In this document: one piece after another, positions 1 through 8,613 of the stretch
Numbering within the stretch: position 1 is the first letter of the stretch
Layout of the letters: each line of letters opens with the position of its first letter
From: Clostridiales bacterium
Lineage (GTDB): Bacteria; Bacillota; Clostridia; Christensenellales; Pumilibacteraceae
Direction of reading: 5' to 3'
Length of the DNA: 64,000 nucleotides
Assembly (NCBI GenBank): GCA_014799665.1
Contig: JAAVHP010000004.1
Span: 62,001 to 126,000, forward strand
The notes under the pieces: generated by a model
Seen by the model: only the letters and a program-made list of their open reading frames with translations
Database searches by the model: none
What the model was told of the DNA's origin: nothing
Translations under genes and position numbers: made by a program

Positions 1-2
1 TC

Positions 3-161
3 GTCGGCGATAAGATCACCGTCGAGGGCGGGCCGCTCGTCGGGTGCGAGGGGCTTATAACATATATCAACAGGCATAACCGTTTCGCCGATATAGAGGT
101 AGATATGTTCGGCGGAAAAATTAAAGCACGCGTCGCGTTGGAGATAGTGAGTAAAAAATAA
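3..161 (+). CDS. LoaP/NusG-family antiterminator, C-terminal KOW domain (partial)
   Basis: The gene runs in from the left edge; only the last 52 codons are present. They read GDKITVEGGPLVGCEG followed by INRHNRFADIEVDMFGG and end in ALEIVSKK. This is the pattern of the KOW domain of NusG paralogues, closest to LoaP-type proteins of Clostridia and Bacillus, which bind elongating RNA polymerase and suppress termination in long polysaccharide or polyketide operons. The NGN domain that would contact polymerase lies outside the window. A membrane protein of polysaccharide co-polymerase shape begins about 1 kb downstream, which fits a LoaP role, but an SDR gene on the other strand lies between. Family call is good; the LoaP subtype is inferred. 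Confidence 0.72.
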   Translation, partial: VGDKITVEGGPLVGCEGLITYINRHNRFADIEVDMFGGKIKARVALEIVSKK

Positions 162-260
162 TTCGTAATTCTTAATGCGTAATGCGTAATTAAGGATAAA
201 TTTAATTTAATCACCGCGAAGCGGTCGATAATTACGAATTACGAATTACGAATTAATAAA
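162..260. repeat. palindromic intergenic repeat with ACCGCGAAGCGGT core
   Basis: The left arm consists of short TAATGCG/TAATTCG units and the right arm of ACGAATT units, and the two are largely reverse complements of each other. Between them lies the hairpin ACCGCGAAGCGGT (213-225), preceded by an AT-rich stretch. The same core and AT-rich lead recur at 20283-20305 inside quite different arms. The right arm supplies the last codons and stop of the SDR gene on the minus strand. Confidence 0.7.
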
Positions 261-1010
261 AATCTTCCTCACGGCAAACAGCTTCAACCGCCACGGGAGT
301 ATTCTGTAAAGCCCTACAAATAATGCGTTTTTGATCCCTATCGCCTTAGCGGGCGGGGGATTTTTTGCTTGCAGAATTTCGTAAAGCTTTTGCGCCACGA
401 ACGAAGCCTCGTCGCCGTGCTGTTCGATATTTTTGAGCTTGCTCGTCGCCGACTTCAACGCCTCGTCGTACTCGCCGCAGTCCGTGTATACTTTGCGCTT
501 AAACGTAAACCGCGTTCTCACTCCGCCGATTATCGCCGCAGTTGTTTTGATATTCGGCGCTTCCAGCCGCAGGGCGTAGGCTAGCTGCACGAGCGCCGCC
601 TTTGCTCCGTCGTAGAACGAGTCGAATGGTATGGGCGTGACCGCCGCCGCCGAGCTTAACAGCAGTATGCGCCCGTCGCCGCTCTTTTCGAGCTTTTTCA
701 TGGCGAGCCGAATACACTCGATAGCGCCGAGAACGTTCACCTCGAACAGCCTGCGGTAGTCGTCGCGTTCCACGCAGGCTATCGGCGCGGCGAGTGAGGT
801 CCCCGCGCAGTATACAAGCGTGTCGATTTCGGGTATCTGCCCGAACGCTTTTTCGAGCGCGGCGGCGTCGGTCACGTCCGCCAAAAGGTTTTTAACGTTC
901 TTGGTGGGGCAGGGCGTACGCGAAATATTGACTATATCGGTATTGGCGAGAATTTGCACGAGCGCAAGCCCGATGCCGCTCGATCCGCCTACTATAACGG
1001 TAGTTTTCAT
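246..1010 (-). CDS. short-chain dehydrogenase/reductase
   Basis: A 254-residue classical SDR, an NAD(P)H-dependent oxidoreductase of unknown substrate. The Rossmann motif GGSSGIG lies at residues 8-14, an NNAG-like YCAG follows, and the active site shows a Ser-Ser pair and Tyr-Asp-Gly-Ala-Lys (YxxxK). The open frame extends upstream to 1109, but ATG at 1010 places MKTTVIVGG at the normal family N-terminus, so that start is used; no strong ribosome site is visible. The C-terminal tail is more hydrophobic and basic than usual, and the last codons and stop come from an intergenic repeat. It is transcribed against its neighbours and so is not part of their operon. Confidence 0.85.
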   Translation of the reverse strand: MKTTVIVGGSSGIGLALVQILANTDIVNISRTPCPTKNVKNLLADVTDAAALEKAFGQIPEIDTLVYCAGTSLAAPIACVERDDYRRLFEVNVLGAIECIRLAMKKLEKSGDGRILLLSSAAAVTPIPFDSFYDGAKAALVQLAYALRLEAPNIKTTAAIIGGVRTRFTFKRKVYTDCGEYDEALKSATSKLKNIEQHGDEASFVAQKLYEILQAKNPPPAKAIGIKNALFVGLYRILPWRLKLFAVRKIFINS

Positions 1011-1186
1011 AACGTTAGTATGTCGCTTCGCCAAAAAGCTATCGCAAAATATTCGAAAAACGTTGATTTTAACGGGCAACCGTGATATACTAATAAGGAT
1101 ACAATTCACCGATGCCGCTGACGCGGTCTCCCGGCCTCTACCCCCTGAGGGGAAGGCTAAAAAGAAAAACGTGAACGGAGAAGATC

Positions 1187-2638
1187 ATGGACCAAGAATT
1201 CATCAATGAAGAACAATACGAAGAGGGCTTGACTTTCAGAAAGGTCGGCTATTTCTTCAAGAAGGGCTGGCTGCGTATGCTCATATACGCGTTAGTGCTT
1301 GTTTTACTGACCACGGTCATAGTATTGCCTATCAAGGTTTTCTACAAGTCCGAGCCTATGGCGAAAACGGCTATCGAGTTTATCTACGACGGCATAGAGC
1401 GAGGGCTTGCACCCGACGGGGCTACGCTCGCCACCGATAATATCATTTCGACTACGGTTTTGGCTTCCGCCGTCGACGCCGCCGAGCTTAACGACGTGAT
1501 CACCGATATTTCCAAGCTCCGCGAAAAGATGCGTGTAGAAGGCGAGGCGACCGAGGAATACGCTCAGCTCGTTCAAGCCGCGGCAAACGGCGATACCGAC
1601 GCCGCGAATAGGCTTTTGACCTACACATACTATCCCACGCGTTTTGATATAATCATATCTCAGCCTAAGCAGTTAGGTTTGTCCGACGATCAATCAAAGC
1701 TTCTTTTGAACAAGGTCGTGGAGAGCTACTACGCGGATTTCCAAAAAAAATATTCTCTTATAGACATGTTTTCGTCCGATATATACATTCTTTCCCAGAA
1801 CGAGAACATAGAGTTCTTCAATATTTACGACACCTACGTAGCGGCTCTTGACGAAATCGATTCTTACATCGATACGCTTTATCACGAAGACCCTACGTTC
1901 ACTTCGTTCGCCGCAAGCACCACGCTCACCCAGCTCATAAACAACAGTACGATTTTAAGGAATCAGTACGAGGAGCTCAACAACTATATACTTGTAAACA
2001 ACGTTTGGCACAATAAGGTTACGGCTAAGCAGTCGCTCCTGAACAGCATAGCGCGTTTGGATGGCAGAACAAACGTAATCAACGCCACCATAAAGAGTCT
2101 TCAAGACCAAATTAAGGATTTCCAGCCCAATACCACTATAAGAGATACGGGTAGCGGAACGAGCGTTATTACTACCACTTATCCCAGCGAATACTACACT
2201 CTTCAAAGCAAGCTTACTGCGGCTATCGAAGAATTGGGTTCGATAGCCAACCAAAAGGGCGATCTGTCCACCCGTATCGAGCTTCTCGAAGACATTGAAT
2301 CGGACACCGACGAAGCGTATAAAAAAGAAGCTAAGACAGAAATCGAAAAACTCGAAGCTCAAAGCCGCAAGTTTGTTAGCACCGTAAACGCGGTAATCGA
2401 GGACTACTACAACACCACGCTCATATCGTCGTCTGTCCGTCAGGTTCTTCCTGCGACTGTCACGCGCAGAAGCATGGGCTTGAATATTATTATTATTTAC
2501 CTTGCGGCAATCATCGGCGGAGTTCTTGTAGCTGCGCTCGTCACCGGCATTAAGATTTCGCACGCCAACGCTGCGCGCGGCAAAGCCGAAAAAGTCGCCG
2601 AAGCCCAAGAAGAAAAGAAAGAAGAAAGCAAAGAGTAA
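1187..2638 (+). CDS. two-TM coiled-coil membrane protein, Wzz/polysaccharide co-polymerase-like
   Basis: A 483-residue protein with one transmembrane helix near residues 32-51, a long extracytoplasmic region rich in helical and coiled-coil sequence (about 60-420), a second membrane helix near 435-460, and a short charged cytoplasmic tail rich in Lys and Glu. This two-helix layout matches polysaccharide co-polymerases (Wzz/YveK/CapA type) that set chain length of exported polysaccharides, but I see no clear signature motif, so the function is inferred from topology and the nearby LoaP-like gene. GGAG lies about ten bases before the ATG. The GH13 gene follows after 13 bases and is probably co-transcribed. 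Confidence 0.55.
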   Translation: MDQEFINEEQYEEGLTFRKVGYFFKKGWLRMLIYALVLVLLTTVIVLPIKVFYKSEPMAKTAIEFIYDGIERGLAPDGATLATDNIISTTVLASAVDAAELNDVITDISKLREKMRVEGEATEEYAQLVQAAANGDTDAANRLLTYTYYPTRFDIIISQPKQLGLSDDQSKLLLNKVVESYYADFQKKYSLIDMFSSDIYILSQNENIEFFNIYDTYVAALDEIDSYIDTLYHEDPTFTSFAASTTLTQLINNSTILRNQYEELNNYILVNNVWHNKVTAKQSLLNSIARLDGRTNVINATIKSLQDQIKDFQPNTTIRDTGSGTSVITTTYPSEYYTLQSKLTAAIEELGSIANQKGDLSTRIELLEDIESDTDEAYKKEAKTEIEKLEAQSRKFVSTVNAVIEDYYNTTLISSSVRQVLPATVTRRSMGLNIIIIYLAAIIGGVLVAALVTGIKISHANAARGKAEKVAEAQEEKKEESKE

Positions 2639-2651
2639 TTAAGGCGGTACC

Positions 2652-4193
2652 ATGTCAAATACTTGGCTCAAATCTGCAATATTTTACGAAATCTATCCAA
2701 ATTCGTTCATGGACTCGAACGGCGACGGGTACGGCGATTTTAAGGGCATAACGAGCAAGCTCGAATATGTCAAGTCGCTCGGCTGCAACGCGATTTGGCT
2801 CAATCCGCATTACGATTCGCCGTTCAAGGACGGCGGCTATGACGTGCGCGATTACTTTAAGGTATCTTCGCGTTTCGGCACGGAAGAGGACTTCGACGAG
2901 TTTATCTCCACGGCGCACGCTTTGGGGATAAAGGTCATACTCGATCTCGTGCCCGGTCACACGTCGGAGGAGAACGCCGACTTTATCAAGAGCGCGTCGG
3001 CGACCCCCAACGAATTAAGCGACCGTTTTATCTGGACCAACGATCCGTGGTTCTGCCCCGAGGGCTATCGCGCGGGGTACGGTCGGTACGACCGCAACGG
3101 CGCGAGCATAGTAAACTTCTTCTCTACTCAGCCCGCGCTCAACTACGGCTTTAACCGCGTCGACTATCCCGAGTGGCAGTCGTCGTACAAGTCTGAGGCG
3201 GCGTTAAAAACACGCGAGTGGCTCAAAAGCGTTATGCGGTTTTGGCTCGACCGCGGCGCGGACGGGTTCCGCGTGGATATGGCGGACTCGCTCGTCAAGA
3301 ATGACGGCGACCAGAGCGAAAAGCCCGCAACGAGCGAAATTTGGCAGGATATCCGCGCCATGCTCGACAAGGAATATCCGGACGCGGTGCTTGTTTCGGA
3401 GTGGTCTAATCCGCAGTCCATACGCGCGGGCTTCCACGCCGACTTTATGCTCGATCACAACGGCAATCCGTACAGCCTGCTCACCAGGTACAATGAAGAC
3501 GGCAAGAACGTAAGCTATTTTTCGAACGCGCCCAAGATCGACGCCGCCAAGTTTTCCAAAACGTTTAACGAATGGTACGATGCGGTAAAGAATAACGGGT
3601 ATATCGCGCTTATCAGCTGCAATCACGACACGCCGCGCCTTGCGCCTTACTACACACAAGAGCAGTTAAAGATAATCTACGCAACGCTGTTCACGCTGCC
3701 CGGCGTGCCTTTCCTGTACTACGGCGACGAGATCGGCATGAAGTATATCAAGGATCTGCCGTCCGTCGAGTGCGGATTTCACAGAACGGGCTCGCGCACG
3801 CCCATGCAGTGGGATATGACTAAGAACGCTGGTTTCTCGACTGCCGATACACCGTTCCTGCCCACGTTCGCCGACAAGCAGACCAACGCCGCGGCGCAAA
3901 TCAAGGACAAGAAATCGCTTTATAACACCCTTAAAGATTTCTTCGCGTTCAGGAAATCGCGCAAGGAATTCTCGTCGACCGACTTCGAGTTCGTGTATGC
4001 ACTCGGCACGGAAGCGTTTGCGTACAAGCGCGAAAAGCTGACTATCGTCGTCAACCCGCGCGCCGAAAAATGCCTTGTGCCTGTAACCCTCTCGCCGAAA
4101 GCCAAAGCCGTGTTCTCCATCGGCAAGGAAGCCAAAGCGCAAAAGGCGGGAATATCCGTTCCGCCCACGTCGTTCACGGTGTTTGAAAATTAG
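2652..4193 (+). CDS. glycoside hydrolase family 13, alpha-glucosidase / oligo-1,6-glucosidase type
   Basis: 513 residues, no signal peptide, so cytoplasmic hydrolysis of alpha-glucosides is likely. The N-terminus FYEIYPNSFMDSNGDGYGDF is typical of the oligo-1,6-glucosidase/trehalose hydrolase subgroup. Conserved GH13 regions are present: DLVPGH (about 98-103), GFRVDMAD with nucleophile Asp209, VSEW with acid/base Glu250, and NHDTPR with Asp326. Region I has Gly-His where most members have Asn-His. A calcium-loop-like DSNGDGYGD is kept. AAGGCGG precedes the ATG. Exact substrate (isomaltose, trehalose, sucrose) cannot be read. Confidence 0.88.
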   Translation: MSNTWLKSAIFYEIYPNSFMDSNGDGYGDFKGITSKLEYVKSLGCNAIWLNPHYDSPFKDGGYDVRDYFKVSSRFGTEEDFDEFISTAHALGIKVILDLVPGHTSEENADFIKSASATPNELSDRFIWTNDPWFCPEGYRAGYGRYDRNGASIVNFFSTQPALNYGFNRVDYPEWQSSYKSEAALKTREWLKSVMRFWLDRGADGFRVDMADSLVKNDGDQSEKPATSEIWQDIRAMLDKEYPDAVLVSEWSNPQSIRAGFHADFMLDHNGNPYSLLTRYNEDGKNVSYFSNAPKIDAAKFSKTFNEWYDAVKNNGYIALISCNHDTPRLAPYYTQEQLKIIYATLFTLPGVPFLYYGDEIGMKYIKDLPSVECGFHRTGSRTPMQWDMTKNAGFSTADTPFLPTFADKQTNAAAQIKDKKSLYNTLKDFFAFRKSRKEFSSTDFEFVYALGTEAFAYKREKLTIVVNPRAEKCLVPVTLSPKAKAVFSIGKEAKAQKAGISVPPTSFTVFEN

Positions 4194-4215
4194 GAACCAA
4201 TATTTAAAAATTAAA

Positions 4216-4251
4216 TGCGGTTGCGTCGAAAGAACGGCGCGACCGTTTTTT
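4216..4251 (+). terminator. rho-independent terminator after GH13 gene
   Basis: An 11-bp stem with two G-U pairs around an AAAGAA loop is followed by six T residues. It ends the operon begun at 1187. Confidence 0.75.
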
Positions 4252-4269
4252 ATTTGCGATTTTAATCTA

Positions 4270-4298
4270 TTGACTTTTTCGAGCCTTTTATATATAAT
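4270..4298 (+). promoter_or_regulatory. sigma-A promoter for M3 peptidase operon
   Basis: TTGACT (4270-4275) and TATAAT (4293-4298) are separated by 17 bases, directly after a terminator and 28 bases before the ATG at 4326. Confidence 0.85.
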
Positions 4299-4325
4299 AT
4301 AGAAAAAAGCGAAAAGGGCAAAATA

Positions 4326-6020
4326 ATGGTCAAGAAAATATCCGAGTTCGAATATAAACGCGCCGACGTGGGCGCGGCGATCGAATACGTAGGAGCGGCC
4401 GTCGAAAAGATCGAGAAAGCCAAATCGGCGCAGGAGCTTGCCGATATTCGTGCCGAGCTCAACGCGTACTACACCAAGTTTTCAACGCAAAGCTCGCTCG
4501 CGGCGATACGCCACACGCTCGACGTTAAGAACGAGTTCTATTCCGCCGAGCAAGATTATTACGACGAGAATATGCCCGCGCTGTCGGCTAAGCTTGTGGA
4601 GTTCAACAAGGCGCTCGTCGGGTCGAAGCACGCGGCGGGGCTCTCTAAGCTTATCAACCCCATAATAATACAAAACATAGAAGCGGGCTTGCGCGTAATG
4701 GACGACAAGATCGTTGGCGACTGCGTGGAAGAAAACAAGCTCGTCACCGAGTACGACAAGCTCATGGCGGGCTTGCGCTATCCCTGGAAGGGCAAGGAGT
4801 ACACGCTCAGCGAAATGCGCGGGTTCGCCAAAGACCCCGACCGCGCAGTGCGCAAGGCGGCGGAAACCGTAATCGGCGAAGTCATCGGATCGGTGCAGGA
4901 CAAGATAGACGATATTTACGATAGGCTCGTCAAGGTCCGCACCGCCATGGCGAAAAAGATGGGCTTTAAGAATTTCGTCGAGATGGGCGATCTTCGCATA
5001 GGACATATCGGGTTCGGGCGCAAGGAAATAGAGGTTTTCCGCAACTCGGTATTGAGCGGCGTCGTGCCCGTAGTTGCCGAGCTCAAAAAAGAGCTTGCCG
5101 AGCGCCTTGGCTTTACCGGCGGTATTCATTTTTACGATAACGATATTTATATCGCGGGCGGCAATATCGACCCGCAGGGTCCCGCCGAAAATCTGTTCGC
5201 CGCGGCGCAGAAAATGTACGACGACATGAAGCCGCAGCTCGGCGAGTTCTTCAAGAATATGTGCGCGGCGCAAGCGATCGACTACGTTGCGCGCGAGGGC
5301 AAGATGGGCGGCGGCTACGCCGAAATGCTGTTCGACTTCGGGCAGCCGTTTATCTTCGCCAACTTCAACGGCACTATGGACGACGTGGGAGTACTCACGC
5401 ACGAGTTCGGTCACGCCTACGCGTTCCAGCGCGCGTACGAGAACGGGATCGACGTCGACCTGTTCGTGGGCGGCTACGAAACCGCCGAAACCCATTCCAT
5501 GGGCATGGAAGCGCTATGCAATAAGTACAACGATTATTTTTACGGCGACCGCGCCGCCGAAGCCACGTATCAGCAGATCTTCGACGCGCTCAACTTCTTG
5601 CCGTACGGCGTTATCGTCGATTATTTCCAGCAGCTTGTTTACGAGAAGCCCGACATGACCCCCGCGGAGCGCCGCAAGCTGTGGACAAAGCTGGAAGCGC
5701 AGTTCCGCCCGTATATCGATTTGAGCGATCTGCCGTTTTACGCAAACGGCGGCAGGTGGCAGTATCAGGCGCATATCTTCCAGTCGCCGTTCTACTATAT
5801 AGACTACTGCCTGTCGACCTGCCTTGCATTGCAGTTTGGCGAGATTGCGGCGACCGATTTTCCCGCTGCGCTCGATAAATATTTGGCGTTCGTCGAAAAG
5901 GGCGGCACGGAGAATATCAACGACCTGGCTCACGGCGCGGGGCTTAAAAGCCCGTTCGACGAGGGCGCTTTGAAAGAACTTTGCGTTCGCGTTAAAAAAC
6001 ATATCACGGAGCTATTATAA
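4326..6020 (+). CDS. M3 family oligoendopeptidase
   Basis: 564 residues, the usual length for M3 oligoendopeptidases (PepF-like), which are cytoplasmic zinc peptidases that degrade peptides of roughly 5-20 residues. The zinc site HEFGH is at residues 359-363 inside LTHEFGHAYAF, and a downstream acidic segment ETAETHSMGMEAL provides the third ligand. AAAAGGG precedes the ATG and a consensus promoter lies just upstream. The stop codon overlaps the start of the next gene by one base, starting a tightly packed operon with the LRR, mazG and dusB genes. Confidence 0.92.
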   Translation: MVKKISEFEYKRADVGAAIEYVGAAVEKIEKAKSAQELADIRAELNAYYTKFSTQSSLAAIRHTLDVKNEFYSAEQDYYDENMPALSAKLVEFNKALVGSKHAAGLSKLINPIIIQNIEAGLRVMDDKIVGDCVEENKLVTEYDKLMAGLRYPWKGKEYTLSEMRGFAKDPDRAVRKAAETVIGEVIGSVQDKIDDIYDRLVKVRTAMAKKMGFKNFVEMGDLRIGHIGFGRKEIEVFRNSVLSGVVPVVAELKKELAERLGFTGGIHFYDNDIYIAGGNIDPQGPAENLFAAAQKMYDDMKPQLGEFFKNMCAAQAIDYVAREGKMGGGYAEMLFDFGQPFIFANFNGTMDDVGVLTHEFGHAYAFQRAYENGIDVDLFVGGYETAETHSMGMEALCNKYNDYFYGDRAAEATYQQIFDALNFLPYGVIVDYFQQLVYEKPDMTPAERRKLWTKLEAQFRPYIDLSDLPFYANGGRWQYQAHIFQSPFYYIDYCLSTCLALQFGEIAATDFPAALDKYLAFVEKGGTENINDLAHGAGLKSPFDEGALKELCVRVKKHITELL

Positions 6021-7750
6021 TGAACTACGTAACGGCAGTATGTAAAAAATGCGGTATCGGCTTCACCGCCGAAGGCGACAAGCCCGAATATTCTTGTCCG
6101 CTGTGCGGCAACAAAGTGGCAAGCGGCGAGTTTAAGACCTATCCGCTTTCCGTCGAGCTCGGGCGCGAGCTGTACTCCGCCGACCGCTCGCTGTTTTCGG
6201 GCGACCGCAAAACGGCGGGCAAGGGCTACAAAAAAGCGAGCAAGCTGGACAAAAACAACCCGTTCGCGCTTTTGGGTATCGCGCTTTCCAAGCACGGCGT
6301 TACTTTCGACGGCGTGGCGGTCAAGACCGCAGACGGAAAGCCGCTCGAAAAAGACGGCGCGTACAAAAAAGCGGTTAAGATCGGCGACGGTAAAATCAAG
6401 CTGAGTACGGGCGAATATATTCCGCCCAAGCCGAATAAGCTTAGCGACTTTAAGATCGATAACGGCGAGCTTAAATACTATATGGGCGACAAGGACGACG
6501 AGGAAATAGTCATTCCGCCGTCGGTCAAGAAGATAAGCGGGTTCGCGTTCTTTACGTGCAATAAGCTCAAATCGATCCATATCCCTGCGTCGGTCACGTT
6601 CATTGCCGACCAGGCGTTCACCACTGCGCCGGCGATCGAGCAGATCACCGTCGCGCCCACCAACAAGAAGTACAAGGTGGACGGCGGTTGCCTTATCGAT
6701 ACCGAGTATAACACGCTCAAACGCGGCACGCCGTCGGCGGTCATTCCGCCCTATGTGCAGCGCATAGACGATTACGCGTTCGAGCGTTGCGACGGGATGA
6801 GCAGTATCGTCATTCCCGAGGGCGTGATGAGAATAGGAGAGTACGCGTTCGGCGGCGACGAGGAGCTTAAACACGTGGAGCTGCCCGCTTCTCTTAAAGA
6901 AATAGAGGAAGGCGCGTTCTCGTTCTGCGCCGACGTAGAGTTTACGATTTCGCCCCAAAACGAAAGATTCTGCGTGGTGGACGGCACGCTGTACGACAAG
7001 AAGTCGCGCGTCGTTATTCGCGGCGGCAAGTCGGGGCATATCCCGAGCGATTGCGTGGAGATCGGTGCGTCGGCGTTCGATAACGCCAAGATCGAGGAAT
7101 TGTTTATTCCCGCGAGCGTCGAGAAGATCGGCGACATCGCGTTCGATTGCTGCGACCATATCAAAAAGATCACCGTCGACAAGGCGAACAAGAAATACGT
7201 TTCCAACAGCAACTGCATTATCGAGCGCGAAACGGGCACGCTTATTTGCGCCGCGGTCGATACGGCTCTGCCTGACGACGGGAGCATAAAGATAATCGGC
7301 GAGCACGCGTTCCGCAACAGCGAGCTGACTTCGATAACCTTGCCGAGCTCGGTGCAGGTAATAGAAAACAGTGCGTTCTCGTACGGCGCGTTCGTAGAAG
7401 TCAAGCTCAATAAGGGCTTGCGCGTGATCGAGGAGTCCGCATTCTCCGACTGCGAAAAGCTTGAAAAAATCGTGTTCCCCGATACGCTTGAATCGATCGG
7501 GTGCACGGCGTTTTCAGATTGCGAAAAGCTCAAAAAGATCAAAATACCCAAGAGCGTTACTTGCATAGAAGCCGACGCGTTCGAGTTTTGCGACGAACTC
7601 GAAGAAGTCGAGTTTGAAGAGATCTACGGCTGGGAGTTCGACTACGGCGAGGAAGTTAGTCCGCAAACGCTGTCCGTGCCCGAACAGGCGGCGGAGCTGT
7701 TGAAAGACGACGGCAGAAGATTGGTGCGGAAAGACGAGGAAGATATATAA
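6020..7750 (+). CDS. zinc-ribbon protein with BspA-type leucine-rich repeats
   Basis: 576 residues. The N-terminus carries a CxxC...CxxC zinc ribbon (KKCGIGF ... SCPLCGN, about residues 8-32), followed by a short TPR-like helical stretch and then from about residue 150 many LRR_5 repeats of the form ITLPSSVQVIENSAF / IPASVEKIGDIAFDCC. LRR_5 proteins are usually surface adhesins, but no signal peptide or anchor is seen here, so this one is probably cytoplasmic. It is translationally coupled to the peptidase before it and to mazG after it (one-base junctions at both ends). Partner and function unknown. Confidence 0.8.
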   Translation: MNYVTAVCKKCGIGFTAEGDKPEYSCPLCGNKVASGEFKTYPLSVELGRELYSADRSLFSGDRKTAGKGYKKASKLDKNNPFALLGIALSKHGVTFDGVAVKTADGKPLEKDGAYKKAVKIGDGKIKLSTGEYIPPKPNKLSDFKIDNGELKYYMGDKDDEEIVIPPSVKKISGFAFFTCNKLKSIHIPASVTFIADQAFTTAPAIEQITVAPTNKKYKVDGGCLIDTEYNTLKRGTPSAVIPPYVQRIDDYAFERCDGMSSIVIPEGVMRIGEYAFGGDEELKHVELPASLKEIEEGAFSFCADVEFTISPQNERFCVVDGTLYDKKSRVVIRGGKSGHIPSDCVEIGASAFDNAKIEELFIPASVEKIGDIAFDCCDHIKKITVDKANKKYVSNSNCIIERETGTLICAAVDTALPDDGSIKIIGEHAFRNSELTSITLPSSVQVIENSAFSYGAFVEVKLNKGLRVIEESAFSDCEKLEKIVFPDTLESIGCTAFSDCEKLKKIKIPKSVTCIEADAFEFCDELEEVEFEEIYGWEFDYGEEVSPQTLSVPEQAAELLKDDGRRLVRKDEEDI

Positions 7751-8613
7751 TGACCGAAAACGATATTTTAAAAGTGTCGGGCGAAACGTTTTTGCGCTTG
7801 CCCGTAGTGGATACTTCGCTCGCATTGCATATCGTAAAAATCGAGAAGTGCGAACAGGTAAAGGCTAAACTGTTAAAGCTTTATTCGCCCGAAACCGAGG
7901 TAACGGCGGACGGCAAAAAGTCGACCGTAGGCGCGTTAAGCAAGTTTAACGAGGTAAGCTTGTCGGCGCAGCCCGATTTCGACAAAGGTCGGTATAACGC
8001 CGCCGACTGCGTGCGCGTTATAGAAATGCTCACCAAAGAGGACGGCGGCTGTCCGTGGGACAAGGCGCAAACGCACGAGTCCATTCGCATCAACATGATA
8101 GAGGAAGCGTACGAGGCGGTCGACGCTATCGACAAGCGCGACATTCCTAATATGCGCGAGGAGTTCGGCGACGTGTTCTTGCAGGCGCTTTTACATTCCG
8201 ACATATCGCGGCGCGCGGGCGAGTTCGATTTCGACGACGTGTGCGACGAACTCAGCAAAAAGCTTATAGACCGTCACTCGTGGATATTCGCGGGCGACAG
8301 CGCAACTACCGCCGACGAGGCGCTCACCGTGTGGGAAAAGAACAAGGGCGTGGAAAAGCATTACGACACCGTCAAGAACCAACTCGAACGCTTGCCCGAC
8401 AGTTTCCCGTCGCTGCTGTATGCGCAAAAGACTTATAAGAAGATGAAGAAGGGCGGTATCGCCGTCGACGCGCAAGCCGAGCTTAAAAAGGCTCTTGACG
8501 CTCACGATTACACCGCCGCTATCGACGCGTGCGTAATGCTGCTCGCGGACGAGGGCAAGGACGGCGAGGTCGAGCTCAATACAAGGATAAAGAACAAGAT
8601 CAAAAGCTTATGA
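7750..8613 (+). CDS. mazG: MazG-family nucleoside triphosphate pyrophosphohydrolase
   Basis: 287 residues. MazG hydrolyses NTPs/dNTPs to the monophosphate and pyrophosphate, cleaning the nucleotide pool. The core contains GGCPWDKAQTHESIR (99-113), the metal-binding EEAYE (118-122) and EEFGD (137-141), and a helical LIDRHSWIF segment. The first 80 residues are not part of the standard MazG core and the second MazG repeat is weak. The start overlaps the previous stop and the last four bases overlap the dusB start. Confidence 0.88.
   Translation: MTENDILKVSGETFLRLPVVDTSLALHIVKIEKCEQVKAKLLKLYSPETEVTADGKKSTVGALSKFNEVSLSAQPDFDKGRYNAADCVRVIEMLTKEDGGCPWDKAQTHESIRINMIEEAYEAVDAIDKRDIPNMREEFGDVFLQALLHSDISRRAGEFDFDDVCDELSKKLIDRHSWIFAGDSATTADEALTVWEKNKGVEKHYDTVKNQLERLPDSFPSLLYAQKTYKKMKKGGIAVDAQAELKKALDAHDYTAAIDACVMLLADEGKDGEVELNTRIKNKIKSL

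Noticed and set aside
1110..1186. Hairpin-like CCCCTGAGGGG before the Wzz-like gene considered as a terminator
   Set aside because: The stem is four pairs with a tiny loop and no T run; too weak to call.
4482..5495. 337-codon minus-strand frame inside the M3 peptidase
   Set aside because: Shadow of a well-supported zinc peptidase gene.
5930..7306. 458-codon minus-strand open frame across the LRR gene
   Set aside because: Mirror of repetitive LRR coding sequence; no motif or ribosome site.
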